DNA of 64,000 nt, from contig NZ_SLWL01000007.1 of the NCBI RefSeq assembly GCF_004342915.1, positions 1 through 64,000 of the forward strand. Reading direction: 5' to 3'. The notes beneath the pieces were generated by a model. That model saw only the letters and a list, made by a program, of their open reading frames with translations, ran no database searches and had not been told where the DNA came from. Every line of letters begins with the position of its first letter. The stretch's first letter is position 1. Below, piece by piece: positions 41,673 through 50,122 of the stretch. The position numbers and the translations under genes are program-made. The stretch comes from Camelimonas lactis (GTDB lineage Bacteria; Pseudomonadota; Alphaproteobacteria; Rhizobiales; Beijerinckiaceae).

Positions 41673-42467
41673 TCAGAAAGCGACCTGCACGCTGGCGATG
41701 GGGCCATGCACGGCGACATCGAACAGGAAACCGGATTGCCGGAACTTCACCTGCTGGGCGCGATAACCCAGCGAGGCCGAGAACATCGGGTTGAAACGGT
41801 AGCCCACGCCGCCCATCACATCCCACATGTAGTCGGAGCCGCCGCCGCCGGCGAGGGCCCAGCCGCTGAGGAACAGGCTGTCGGTCAGGAAAGCCTGGCC
41901 CCGCACGCCGCCAACTGCGTCCACCCAGGTCTTCGTGCGCTGCGCCTCCCGATCGCCGAAGCGAACCAATTCCGCCCCAATGAGGGTCTTGACCGACCAG
42001 ACGCGGGCGCCGGCCACCAGCTCCAGGCGGCTGCGTCCGTCGTCAAAAATGGCGTAGCCCGCCAGCGGGGTCCATTGCAGCATGCCGACGCCAACCCGCG
42101 ACCGCGCCAGTCCGATGCGGGACATGGCCACGTGATCGGTGATCCGCAGATAGACAAGATCAGACGACAGCGAGAACCGGCCGTACCGCGCTTCCGCCAT
42201 CCCCATGGCGGTGAAGTTCAGCGTATTGATGATTTTTGAGAAGTCGTAATCCAGATGGGCCAGGGTGCGATCACCATGGCCAACGTCGCCGCTCACGCCG
42301 GCGGCCCACATATAGGGGGTCACGCTGAACTGCCATCCGGCCGACGCGGCGGGCGCCACAGGCGCGGGCGGGTCCGCGCGCGCCGGCAGATCCGCCGCCA
42401 TGGCCGCCATGGCCGACGTCCCCCACATCAGCCCTATCGCGATAAACTGCGTGAATTTCCGCAACAT
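41673..42467 (-). CDS. Outer-membrane beta-barrel protein
   Basis: This 264-residue protein has a signal peptide (about 1-25, ending AMAAMAA) and a Pro/Ala-rich linker, then alternating amphipathic strands such as WQFSVTPYMWAAGVSG, RFSLSSDLVYLRI, GVGYRFNPMFSASLGY and a C-terminal SVQVAF that ends in Phe, the outer-membrane barrel signature. The opening motif TPYMWAAGVSGDVG recurs in a family of uncharacterised alphaproteobacterial barrels. Its role is unknown; a small porin or adhesin-like surface protein is possible. The ATG at 42467 starts the signal peptide, with GGGGG just upstream. It lies 21 bases from the end of the convergent polymerase gene. Confidence 0.72.
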   Translation of the reverse strand: MLRKFTQFIAIGLMWGTSAMAAMAADLPARADPPAPVAPAASAGWQFSVTPYMWAAGVSGDVGHGDRTLAHLDYDFSKIINTLNFTAMGMAEARYGRFSLSSDLVYLRITDHVAMSRIGLARSRVGVGMLQWTPLAGYAIFDDGRSRLELVAGARVWSVKTLIGAELVRFGDREAQRTKTWVDAVGGVRGQAFLTDSLFLSGWALAGGGGSDYMWDVMGGVGYRFNPMFSASLGYRAQQVKFRQSGFLFDVAVHGPIASVQVAF

Positions 42468-42705
42468 GATGCCCCCAACGCGCATGCCCGTGACGCCGGT
42501 TCCCCAGATATCGCCCGCGCCGGATGATCTGCAGCGCGTCATCCGTTTTTACGACATATCAACGCCGGTTCAAGTAACCGGCAATTGCTGGACACTCTAG
42601 ATGGCGGAGCAACAAACAGCCATGCGCTCTGGCCTGAGAGGCGCAGGTTTCCTGTCGGCGTTACGCTTTGGCCACGCCCGGCTGATCTCGCGACGCCCGC
42701 GATGG

Positions 42706-43938
42706 TCAGGCGTTGTGCGGCCGGAACAGGCGACCTTTTTCGGTGATGATTACAACAATCAGGATCAATACGCCGCAAATGGCGAACCCCGCCGTCATCG
42801 GCACGGTCGTGCCATCGAAGTTCTGGCCGATCCAGAAGCCCGCCAACGCCCCGCCGACCGTGGTGACGAACCCCTGGACCGATGAGGCGGTGCCGGCGAT
42901 ATGTCCCAGCGGCTGCATCGACATGGCGCCGAAATTACCGCTCATCATGCCGAAGCAGAACATGACGCAGGCCTGAAGCGCCACGAAAGTCGCCAGGTTC
43001 TCGAAGCCTGCCAGCGCGACAGCGAAATGAACCAGCGCGACGAGGATGTAACCCAGCAACGCCGTGTGGGAGAGCAGGCGCATGCCGAAGCGCTCGACGA
43101 GCCTGGCGTTCAGCAACGAGGCCACGGCCATGAAACCGGCGGTCAGGGCGAACATGGTGGTGAACAGATGCTCCGCGTGAAAAACGTCGGAGAAGATCTG
43201 CTGGGTGGAGTTGATGTATCCAAACAGCGCGCCCAGCGCCAGGGTGTTGCCCAGCATGTAGCCCACCGCCTCGCGGGAGGCGAAGCACTGGCGCACGGCG
43301 GCGAGCACGCCCGCCGGGTCGATGGAGCGCCGGTCTTGCGGGTGCAGGGTTTCCGGCATGCGCAGCAGCATCCACACCAGCACCACGGCGCCGAAAATCG
43401 CCAGCAGGCCGAACACCCAATGCCAGGGAGCAAACAGCATGATCGCCTGCCCGAAGGAGGGCGCGAGGATTGGCACCAGCATGAAAATGATCATCGCCAT
43501 CGACATGACGCGCGCCATCTGGCGCCCGGCGTAACAGTCGCGGACGATGGAAACCGCCAGCACCCGCGTCGCCGCCGCGCCGACGCCCTGGGCGACGCGG
43601 GCGATGATCATGGTTTCGAAGGTATTGGCCAGGCCCGCCAGCGCCCCGAAGAGGAAGTACATTCCCAATCCGAAGATCAGCACCGGCTTGCGGCCAAAAC
43701 GGTCGGCGACAGGCCCGTAAAAAATCTGGGCGCCGCCAAAACCGAGCAGGTAGGCGGTGATGATCCACTGGCGCTGGTTATCGCTGGCCAGGCCAAGGTC
43801 ATGCCCGATCTCGGCCAGCGCCGGCAGCATCGAATCGATGGCCAGGGCGTTGGTCGCCATCAGGGCGGCGATAAAGGCGACGAATTCCCGGTAACTCATG
43901 CGTCCGGGCGGATGCGACTCGCGTGTGGTGCTTTGCAT
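42706..43938 (-). CDS. Bcr/CflA-type MFS exporter
   Basis: This 410-residue protein has twelve predicted membrane helices of the major facilitator superfamily. The Bcr/CflA drug:H+ antiporter signature is clear: NALAIDSMLPALAEIG in helix 1, WIITAYLLGFGGAQIFYGPVADRFGRKPVL with the loop 2-3 motif, and RVLAVSIVRDCYAG after helix 4. It should export a toxic small molecule. I start at the ATG at 43938 (MQSTTRES); the upstream in-frame sequence to 44379 is not conserved. It is about 5.8 kb from the NRPS-PKS operon, so a role in exporting that product is possible but not supported by close linkage. Confidence 0.88.
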   Translation of the reverse strand: MQSTTRESHPPGRMSYREFVAFIAALMATNALAIDSMLPALAEIGHDLGLASDNQRQWIITAYLLGFGGAQIFYGPVADRFGRKPVLIFGLGMYFLFGALAGLANTFETMIIARVAQGVGAAATRVLAVSIVRDCYAGRQMARVMSMAMIIFMLVPILAPSFGQAIMLFAPWHWVFGLLAIFGAVVLVWMLLRMPETLHPQDRRSIDPAGVLAAVRQCFASREAVGYMLGNTLALGALFGYINSTQQIFSDVFHAEHLFTTMFALTAGFMAVASLLNARLVERFGMRLLSHTALLGYILVALVHFAVALAGFENLATFVALQACVMFCFGMMSGNFGAMSMQPLGHIAGTASSVQGFVTTVGGALAGFWIGQNFDGTTVPMTAGFAICGVLILIVVIITEKGRLFRPHNA

Positions 43939-44400
43939 GGCGACGCCTGGGGTAGCGGACGCAGGATGGCGTCCCGATGCGGAGCGCTCCCCGGAGCGCT
44001 GCGCCTCAATACGAAAAAACAACTTCACCGTCCCTGCCGGCGGCCATGACGGGGCATTCCGCAGAACAGCCAGCGCACCCGGCGCGACAGGTCCCCGGGA
44101 CCGCGCTTCGCTGCCGTTCGACGGTTTGCCCTGCCGGGGCAAACACGCCGCTCGTCCCTGAAACGCAAGGTCAGAACGCGCCTGAACGCGCAACGGCAGG
44201 CGCCGCCAGAACCTCCAGGACGGGCTTATCGGGTTTTGGCATGCGGCCTGGTCACGACGTTCACTCCAAGGGATCAGCGCCCGCGAAAAGGGCGCCTTCA
44301 TCCCACTGAACATAACAACTTGCAAGGGAATAACCTGCATGCGCCCATCGCATGACCGCGGATGCGGCGCAGCGGCCACATCCGGGGGTCTGGAACCGTC
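43939..44400. other. Gene-free region downstream of the metal importer operon
   Basis: About 460 bases contain the promoter of the MFS gene and the end of the metal-importer operon. A 6-bp GC hairpin, GCGCCC/GGGCGC, is at 44277-44295 but has no T-run. No gene is recognised. Confidence 0.4.
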
Positions 44401-45264
44401 TCAGGCGTCCGCACTCCGGGCGGCGCGCGCCTGGTTCTGGCGCCAGCGGCTGACCAGCATGGCGGCGATGAACATGACGGCGAGGCACAGCACGATCGTT
44501 GGCCCGGGGGCGCTGTCGATATGGTAGCTGGCGAAGACGCCGGCCAGCGCCGCCAGCATGTTGGCCGCGACAGCGATCGGCAGCATGCGCGACAGGCGAC
44601 GGGTGAGCAGAAAGCCAATGGCGCCAGGGGCGATCAGCAAAGCGATGGCGAGCACCAGGCCCGCCGTGCTCAGGGCCCCGACGATGGCCAGCGAAATCAG
44701 CGCCAGCAGGCCATAGTGCAGCAGCCGGACTGGCAGGCCAACGACGCGCGCCTGCACCGGATCGAACGCGTGCAGGGCCAGATCACGCCAGCGCAGCGCC
44801 ATCACCAGCACGACCAGTGCGGCGATCGCGCCGGAGAGGGCCAGATCCTTCGGGCCGACGCCAAGCAGATCACCGAACAGGATGTGCTCCAGGTGCACGT
44901 TGGCGTCGACGGCGCGATAGAGCACCAGGCCAAGGCCGAACATGCCGGCGAACACCACCCCCAGCAGGGTGTCCTGACGGATGCGGCTGTTCTCCTGCAA
45001 ATAACCGGCCGCCAGGGCGCAGCCCATGCCGGCGGCGAAGGCGCCGACGCCAAATGGAACGCCGAGGATGTAGGCGATGACCACGCCAGGAAAAACCGCA
45101 TGGGAAATGGCGTCGCCCAGCAGCGCCCAGCCGCGCAGCACCATGAAGCAGGAAAGCAGGGCCGTCGGGATCGCCACCAGCTGGGCGACGAGAAAGGCCT
45201 GGCGCATGAAACCGGCGCTGAACGGCTCCGCCAGAAAGGCGGAGAGCGCTGCGAAATCCATCAT
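44401..45264 (-). CDS. Mn/Fe ABC transporter permease
   Basis: This 287-residue integral membrane protein belongs to the ABC-3 metal permease family. It has about eight hydrophobic helices and the family patterns MVLRGWALLGDAISHAVFPGVVIAY near the start and STAGLVLAIALLIAPGAIGFLLT in the middle. It forms the channel for divalent metal together with its paralog encoded just upstream. Its ATG overlaps the stop of that gene by 4 bases (ATGA at 45264-45261), and it is the last gene of the four-gene operon. By position it corresponds to SitD. Confidence 0.9.
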   Translation of the reverse strand: MMDFAALSAFLAEPFSAGFMRQAFLVAQLVAIPTALLSCFMVLRGWALLGDAISHAVFPGVVIAYILGVPFGVGAFAAGMGCALAAGYLQENSRIRQDTLLGVVFAGMFGLGLVLYRAVDANVHLEHILFGDLLGVGPKDLALSGAIAALVVLVMALRWRDLALHAFDPVQARVVGLPVRLLHYGLLALISLAIVGALSTAGLVLAIALLIAPGAIGFLLTRRLSRMLPIAVAANMLAALAGVFASYHIDSAPGPTIVLCLAVMFIAAMLVSRWRQNQARAARSADA

Positions 45265-46151
45265 GGCGCCGGCCGCTCCCGCGTTTCCCCGCCCGGCGAG
45301 GTTTCCGCGCCCGACGCGGCCCTGAGCCGCCGCGCCGCCAGCAGGCCATGCCTCGGCGCGAACACGAACACGAGCAGGAACACCAGGGTCTGCAACACCA
45401 CGATCACGCCGCCGGTGGCGCCGTTGAGGTAATAGCTGATCCAGGCGCCGAGAAAGCTGGTGACGGCGCCGATGGCGACGCTGATGGCCAGCACCCGGCC
45501 AAAGCGGTCGCTGAGCAGAAACGCCGTGGCGCCGGGCGTCACCACCAGACAGATGACCAGGAAGGCGCCGACCGTCTGCATCGCCGCCACGGTGCAGGCG
45601 GCCAGCAGGGTGAAGAACATCAACCGCAGGGCCGTGACCCGCAGCCCGACGGCGCGCGCATGGGTTTCGTCGAAGAACATGGCGGCCAGATCACGCCAGG
45701 TCAGCAGCAGCGCCGCCAGCGACACGCCTGCGATGACGACCAGCTGCACCGTGTCGCCGCGGGTAATGGCCAGAATGTTGCCCATGATGATGGTCTGGAT
45801 GTCGACCGGCGTCGGCGACACCGAGGTCATGAACAGGCCAAGGGCGAAGAAGGTCGAGAACGTCAGGCCGATAATGACGTCCTCCTTCAACCGGGTGCGC
45901 TGGTTGAGAAACAGGATGGCGGCGGCGGCGAGCCCGCCGGAAAAGAAGGCGCCGATGGAAAATGGCAGCCCCAGCATCCAGGCGCCGGCGACGCCAGGCA
46001 CAATGGCGTGCGACAGGGCGTCGCCAATCAGCGACCAGCCCTTCAGCATCAGGAAGGCGGCGAGAAAGGCGCAGACGCCGCCCACCAGCGCCGACACCCA
46101 CATGGCGTTGACCATATAGGCGTAAGTGAACGGCTCCAGCAGCGCGCTCAC
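45261..46151 (-). CDS. Mn/Fe ABC transporter permease
   Basis: This 296-residue ABC-3 family permease has about eight membrane helices with AFLMLKGWSLIGDALSHAIVPGVAG near the N-terminus and QTVGAFLVICLVVTPGATAFLL in the middle. It pairs with the downstream paralog to form a heterodimeric channel. Its ATG at 46151 overlaps the stop codon of the ATPase gene by 4 bases. The C-terminal 30 residues are polar. By order it corresponds to SitC. Confidence 0.9.
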   Translation of the reverse strand: MSALLEPFTYAYMVNAMWVSALVGGVCAFLAAFLMLKGWSLIGDALSHAIVPGVAGAWMLGLPFSIGAFFSGGLAAAAILFLNQRTRLKEDVIIGLTFSTFFALGLFMTSVSPTPVDIQTIIMGNILAITRGDTVQLVVIAGVSLAALLLTWRDLAAMFFDETHARAVGLRVTALRLMFFTLLAACTVAAMQTVGAFLVICLVVTPGATAFLLSDRFGRVLAISVAIGAVTSFLGAWISYYLNGATGGVIVVLQTLVFLLVFVFAPRHGLLAARRLRAASGAETSPGGETRERPAP

Positions 46152-47008
46152 CGGCCCCCTCCCGGTTGGTCATCCCTTTGGGCAGGTGTGGCCGGCAGCA
46201 CCAGCGCCCGCTCGTCATCGGAAACCACATTGACAGCGCGCCCGTCGACGCCCGGCAGGTCAATGCGGCGCAGGCGTCCGCCAAAAGCGTTGCGCAGATT
46301 GTCCTCGGTGAACACCCGATCGATGGGGCCGCTGGCCAGCACCGTCTGGTTCAGCAGCACGGCGCGATCGCAGAAGGTCGGCGCGCCGCCAAGGTCGTGG
46401 GTGGACACCAGCATGCTGCGGCCGCCGGCGCGCAGATCGCGCAGCAGGGCGATGATCGCCTCCTCGGCGCCGACATCGACGCCGGTGAACGGCTCGTCCA
46501 GCAGGATCAGCCGGGCGTCCTGGGCCAGGGCGCGGGCCAGAAACACCCGCTTGCGCTGGCCGCCGGAGAGTTCGCCAATCTGCCGGCGGCGGAAATCCAG
46601 CATGCCGACCCGGCCGAGCGCCGTGGCGACCGCCTCCCGGTCCTGCGGTTTGGGGCGGCGCAGAAAGCCCATGTGGCCGTAGCGGCCCATCATGACCACA
46701 TCATCGACCAGCACCGGAAAATTCCAGTCCACATCTTCGCTTTGCGGCACATAGGCGACGGCGTGGCGACGCAGGGCCTCGTCCACCGGCGCGCCAAAGA
46801 TGCGGATGGCGCCGGTGGCCAGCGGCGCGATGCCCATGATGGCCTTGAACAGGGTGGACTTGCCGCTGCCATTGACGCCAACCAGCGCGGTGATCGAGCC
46901 GGAGGGCACGACGAACGAGGCGTTGTCCAGCGCCCGCCGGCCGTTGCGATAGACCACGGAGGCCCGATCCACGGAGATCGCCGCCACGTCGGCCGCCATG
47001 TCGCTCAT
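46148..47008 (-). CDS. Mn/Fe ABC transporter ATP-binding protein
   Basis: This 286-residue ATPase powers the metal importer. Walker A is GVNGSGKST, the Q-loop is YVPQSEDVDW, the signature is LSGGQRKRVFLARAL, Walker B is LILLDEPFTGVD and the switch His is in VSTHDLGG. The motif SEDVDWNFPVLVDDVVMMGR is characteristic of manganese/iron-type importers of the SitB/MntB group. It overlaps both neighbours by 4 bases, so all four genes are coupled. Confidence 0.92.
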   Translation of the reverse strand: MSDMAADVAAISVDRASVVYRNGRRALDNASFVVPSGSITALVGVNGSGKSTLFKAIMGIAPLATGAIRIFGAPVDEALRRHAVAYVPQSEDVDWNFPVLVDDVVMMGRYGHMGFLRRPKPQDREAVATALGRVGMLDFRRRQIGELSGGQRKRVFLARALAQDARLILLDEPFTGVDVGAEEAIIALLRDLRAGGRSMLVSTHDLGGAPTFCDRAVLLNQTVLASGPIDRVFTEDNLRNAFGGRLRRIDLPGVDGRAVNVVSDDERALVLPATPAQRDDQPGGGR

Positions 47009-47964
47009 TTTTGCGCCCCGCCAGAACCGGTCTTCTGGCCATCATTCTGGGGCGCGGAGAGCCCATCGGCAATCGTCGACGCCGTCACCCTCAGCAGGTC
47101 AAGATAGGTCGGCGTCGGGCCGTCGGGTTCGCTGAGACTGTCGACATAGAGCACGCCGCCATAGCGGGCGCCGGTTTCCGCGGCCACCTGACGCGCCGGC
47201 TTGTCCGAAACCGTGCTTTCGCTGAACACCGCCGGAATTTGATGCTGGCGCACGGCGTCGATCACCTTGCGCACCTGCTGCGGCGCGCCCTGCTGGTCGG
47301 CGTTGATCGGCCACAAATAGATTTCTTTCAGGCCGAAGTCGCGCGCCAGATAGCTGAAGGCGCCCTCGCTGGTCGCGAGCCAGCGGCGGTTTTCCGGGAT
47401 CGCCGCCAGCCGCGCGCGCACCGGCGCCGCCACCGCGGCGATTTTCTGCTTGTAGGCTTCGGCGTTCGCCCGGTAGGCGGCGGCGTTGGCCGGGTCCTTG
47501 CGCGCCAAGGCGTCGCGGATGTTGTCGACATAGATCGCCGCCGCCGCCGGCGACATCCAGGCGTGCGGATTGGGTTTGCCGTTGTAGGGCCCCTCGCCGA
47601 TGCCGATGGGCGTGACGCCGGCGCTGACCACCACCTGCTCGGCCCCCTTCAGGTGCTGGAGAAACTTCTCGAACCAGACTTCAAGGTCGAGGCCGTTGTT
47701 CAGCACCAGATCAGCGTCCCGCGCCCGCATGATGTCCTTCGGCGTCGGCTGGTACTGGTGGATCTCGGCGCCAGGGCGGGTGATCGAGACGACGTCGGCG
47801 TGCTCGCCGGCGACATTGCGGGCCATGTCGGCGAGAATGGTGAATGTCGTCGCGACCTTGAGCCGGTGATCCGACGCGGAGGCGGACGGAACGCTGGCCA
47901 TCACCCCCATGGCGATGGCCAGGACGGGCGCCAGCCGGCGCCAGAAGGACTTTTGTGTCGTCAA
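47005..47964 (-). CDS. sitA: Mn/Fe ABC transporter substrate-binding protein
   Basis: This 319-residue periplasmic protein of the cluster A-I metal-binding family captures Mn2+ or Fe2+. A signal peptide spans about residues 1-30 (ending SASA). The four expected ligands are visible: His in EIHQYQPTPKD, His in NPHAWMSP, Glu in FSESTVSDKPA and Asp in LYVDSLSEPDG. The His-His-Glu-Asp set and the absence of a His-rich loop favour Mn/Fe over Zn. No in-frame ATG or GTG precedes the signal peptide, so TTG at 47964 is the start, with GAGG about 10 bases upstream. It is the first gene of the operon; a Mur-like box lies at 47994-48010. Confidence 0.88.
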   Translation of the reverse strand: MTTQKSFWRRLAPVLAIAMGVMASVPSASASDHRLKVATTFTILADMARNVAGEHADVVSITRPGAEIHQYQPTPKDIMRARDADLVLNNGLDLEVWFEKFLQHLKGAEQVVVSAGVTPIGIGEGPYNGKPNPHAWMSPAAAAIYVDNIRDALARKDPANAAAYRANAEAYKQKIAAVAAPVRARLAAIPENRRWLATSEGAFSYLARDFGLKEIYLWPINADQQGAPQQVRKVIDAVRQHQIPAVFSESTVSDKPARQVAAETGARYGGVLYVDSLSEPDGPTPTYLDLLRVTASTIADGLSAPQNDGQKTGSGGAQK

Positions 47965-48335
47965 TGCCGTCGCCTCACGCTCATTAAATGCAGTTGCGAA
48001 TTAATTGCAAATAACAATGTCTCATGCCCCCGTCAAGCACGGCCGGCAACCGCGACCTGAAAAACACGGCCCGAAAACACGGCCCATCTTGCCCACGCCA
48101 ATCCCCGCCCGTCGCGTCGTCCCCATCGCTTTGCATTCCGCACAGGGCGCCCTATATGAACGGCTGCGGCGGCGAATGGCCGCTTCCGGAGTTATTTGCG
48201 TTGGACCAGTTCTGATCCTGCCGGGCCACATGGCCCGATCCCAAGGACAACAGCCCCAGGCGGCGCCCGGTTCCTGAAAAGGGACCCTGATGCGCGCGGG
48301 ACTGCACGATCTGACGCATTCCGGATTGCTTCCCC
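47965..48335. other. Divergent region before sit-type operon and ABC-F gene
   Basis: These 371 bases hold the promoters of the metal importer (minus) and the ABC-F gene (plus). The Mur-like box at 47994-48010 sits in a local AT-rich patch from about 47981 to 48020. The remainder has no recognised gene. Confidence 0.45.
47994..48010. promoter_or_regulatory. Candidate Mur/Fur-type operator
   Basis: The 17-base imperfect dyad TTGCGAATTAATTGCAA lies 30 bases upstream of the sitA-like start, in an AT-rich patch. Its outer arms TTGC/GCAA are perfect. From memory it resembles the TGCAAAT-type manganese-responsive boxes bound by Mur in alphaproteobacteria. Mn-dependent repression of the operon is therefore likely, though the assignment rests on similarity by eye. 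Confidence 0.5.
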
Positions 48336-49913
48336 ATGTTTCTTACCTTCGATTCCGTGTCGGCGGCGACGCCGGATCATCATGTGCTGTTCCGTGACCT
48401 GACGCTCAGCGTCGGCGCCGAGCGCATCGGGCTTGTCGGCCGCAATGGCGCGGGAAAATCCACCCTGCTCGCCATGGCCTCCGGCGCGGTTGCGCCGTTG
48501 ACCGGCGCCGTCACCCGGCGCGGCTCCACCGGCCTGCTGGCGCAGAACTGGCCGGCGGACCAGAGCATCGCCGGGGCGCTTGGCGTCGCGGAAGCCCGCG
48601 CTGTGCTGGAGCGGGTGCTGGCGGGCGACGGCGCGGGGGCAGACTTTGACGCCGCCGACTGGAGCCTGACGGAGCGGCTTGACGACGCCCTGGCGCGCGC
48701 CGGAATAGCCGGCATGGCCGTCGATCGCCCCATCGGCTCGCTGTCGGGCGGCGAACGCGTCCGCATCGGCGTCGCGCGTCTGCTGCTTGAAGCGCCGGAC
48801 GTGCTGCTGCTGGATGAGCCGACCAACAATCTCGATGCGGACGGACGGGCGCTAATTCACCGGCTGGTGCGCGACTGGCGCGGCGGTGTTCTCGTCGCCA
48901 GCCATGATCGCGGCCTGCTCGAACATATGGATCGCATTGTCGAACTGACGCCGGTGGGCGTGCATGTGGTGGGCGGCGGCTGGTCAACCTTCACCGCCGT
49001 GCGCGACGCCGAACGCGCCCGGGTGGCGGCCGAAGCGGAACAGGCCAGCGCCGCGCTGCGCGCGGCCGGGCGCGAGGCCCAGCGCCAGCGCGAAGCGAAA
49101 GAGCGGCGCGACAAGGCTGGACGCGCCTTTGCGGCAAAGGGATCCGAGCCGAAAATCCTGCTCGGCGCCAGGGCCAATCGCGCCGAAAACAGCGGCGGGC
49201 GGGCGCGGCGGATCAGCGAGCGCCTTGTCAGCGACGCCGCAACGCAGGCTGAAACCGCGGCGGCGCGGGTGGAAATCCTGACGCCGCTGACGATCAGCCT
49301 GCCCGCGACACAGCTGCCGTCAGACGCGGAGGTGCTGACGCTCGAACGGGTGACCGCGCGGCGGGGCGATCGCGCGTTCGGGCCGTGGTCCCTGCACATG
49401 CGTGGGCCGGAGCGCGTGGCGGTCAGCGGGCCAAACGGCGCCGGAAAATCCACCCTGCTGGCGATCGCCGCCGGATCGCTTCCGGTTTCTGGCGGCCATG
49501 CGCGACGGGCGGACGGGCGCGTTGTGCTGCTCGACCAGCATGTCAGCCTGCTCGACGCGGAGGCCAGCATTCTCGACAACTTCCGCCAGCTCAACCCGCA
49601 ACTGGAGGTCAATGACGCTTTCGCCGCCTGCGCCCGCTTCGCCTTTCGCAACCGCGACGCCTTGCGGCTGGTCGGGACCCTGTCTGGCGGCGAGCGCATG
49701 CGCGCTGGCCTTGCCTGCACGCTCGCAGGCGCGACGCCGCCGTGGTTGCTGGCGCTGGATGAGCCGACCAATCACCTGGACATCGCTTCGGTCGAATTGC
49801 TGGAACAGGCCCTCAGGGGCTTCGACGGCGCGCTGCTCGTGGTCAGCCACGACGCCGCGTTTCTGGAAGGTCTGGCGATCATGCGCAGCCTTGACGTGCG
49901 GGACATGGCGTAA
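48336..49913 (+). CDS. ABC-F family ATPase
   Basis: This 525-residue soluble protein has two ABC ATPase domains in one chain and no membrane segment. Walker A motifs are GRNGAGKST and GPNGAGKST, signatures LSGGERVRIG and LSGGERMRAG, and Walker B regions LLLDEPTNNLD and LALDEPTNHLD. Between them is a charged Ala/Glu/Arg linker (about 225-265) as in ABC-F translation factors, which act at the ribosome E site to rescue stalled translation or give antibiotic protection. The exact subfamily is not clear; it is shorter than Uup and lacks its C-terminal coiled coil. Confidence 0.87.
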   Translation: MFLTFDSVSAATPDHHVLFRDLTLSVGAERIGLVGRNGAGKSTLLAMASGAVAPLTGAVTRRGSTGLLAQNWPADQSIAGALGVAEARAVLERVLAGDGAGADFDAADWSLTERLDDALARAGIAGMAVDRPIGSLSGGERVRIGVARLLLEAPDVLLLDEPTNNLDADGRALIHRLVRDWRGGVLVASHDRGLLEHMDRIVELTPVGVHVVGGGWSTFTAVRDAERARVAAEAEQASAALRAAGREAQRQREAKERRDKAGRAFAAKGSEPKILLGARANRAENSGGRARRISERLVSDAATQAETAAARVEILTPLTISLPATQLPSDAEVLTLERVTARRGDRAFGPWSLHMRGPERVAVSGPNGAGKSTLLAIAAGSLPVSGGHARRADGRVVLLDQHVSLLDAEASILDNFRQLNPQLEVNDAFAACARFAFRNRDALRLVGTLSGGERMRAGLACTLAGATPPWLLALDEPTNHLDIASVELLEQALRGFDGALLVVSHDAAFLEGLAIMRSLDVRDMA

Positions 49914-49933
49914 ACTGACGCAAGGGCATTTTC

Positions 49934-49958
49934 GGGAAACGCGGCGGCGGCGTTTCCC
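49934..49958 (+). terminator. 9-bp hairpin after the ABC-F gene
   Basis: GGGAAACGC (49934-49942) and GCGTTTCCC (49950-49958) form a perfect 9-bp stem with a 7-base loop, 21 bases after the ABC-F stop. No T-run follows, so efficiency is uncertain. Confidence 0.5.
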
Positions 49959-50028
49959 TGAAGAAAATACGTCTTATCAAAGAGAGGGAGCATTCCGGCG
50001 AACGGAGTTCCACCGAAAACGCTCCCCC

Positions 50029-50056
50029 CATAAAGACGGCGGCCCGCCGGCCGCCG
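50029..50056 (-). terminator. Terminator of the acyl-CoA ligase gene
   Basis: On the minus strand, CGGCGGC pairs with GCCGCCG (plus-strand arms 50037-50043 and 50050-50056) and is followed by TCTTTAT. It lies about 70 bases beyond the stop codon of the ligase gene. A further dyad, GGGAGC/GCTCCC, lies at 49986-50026. Confidence 0.5.
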
Positions 50057-50122
50057 CATCGATCACCAAGGCGGACTTTCCCAGGCGAGGCGGCGCCGGC
50101 TACGCCTGGAAACGCCAGGGGT

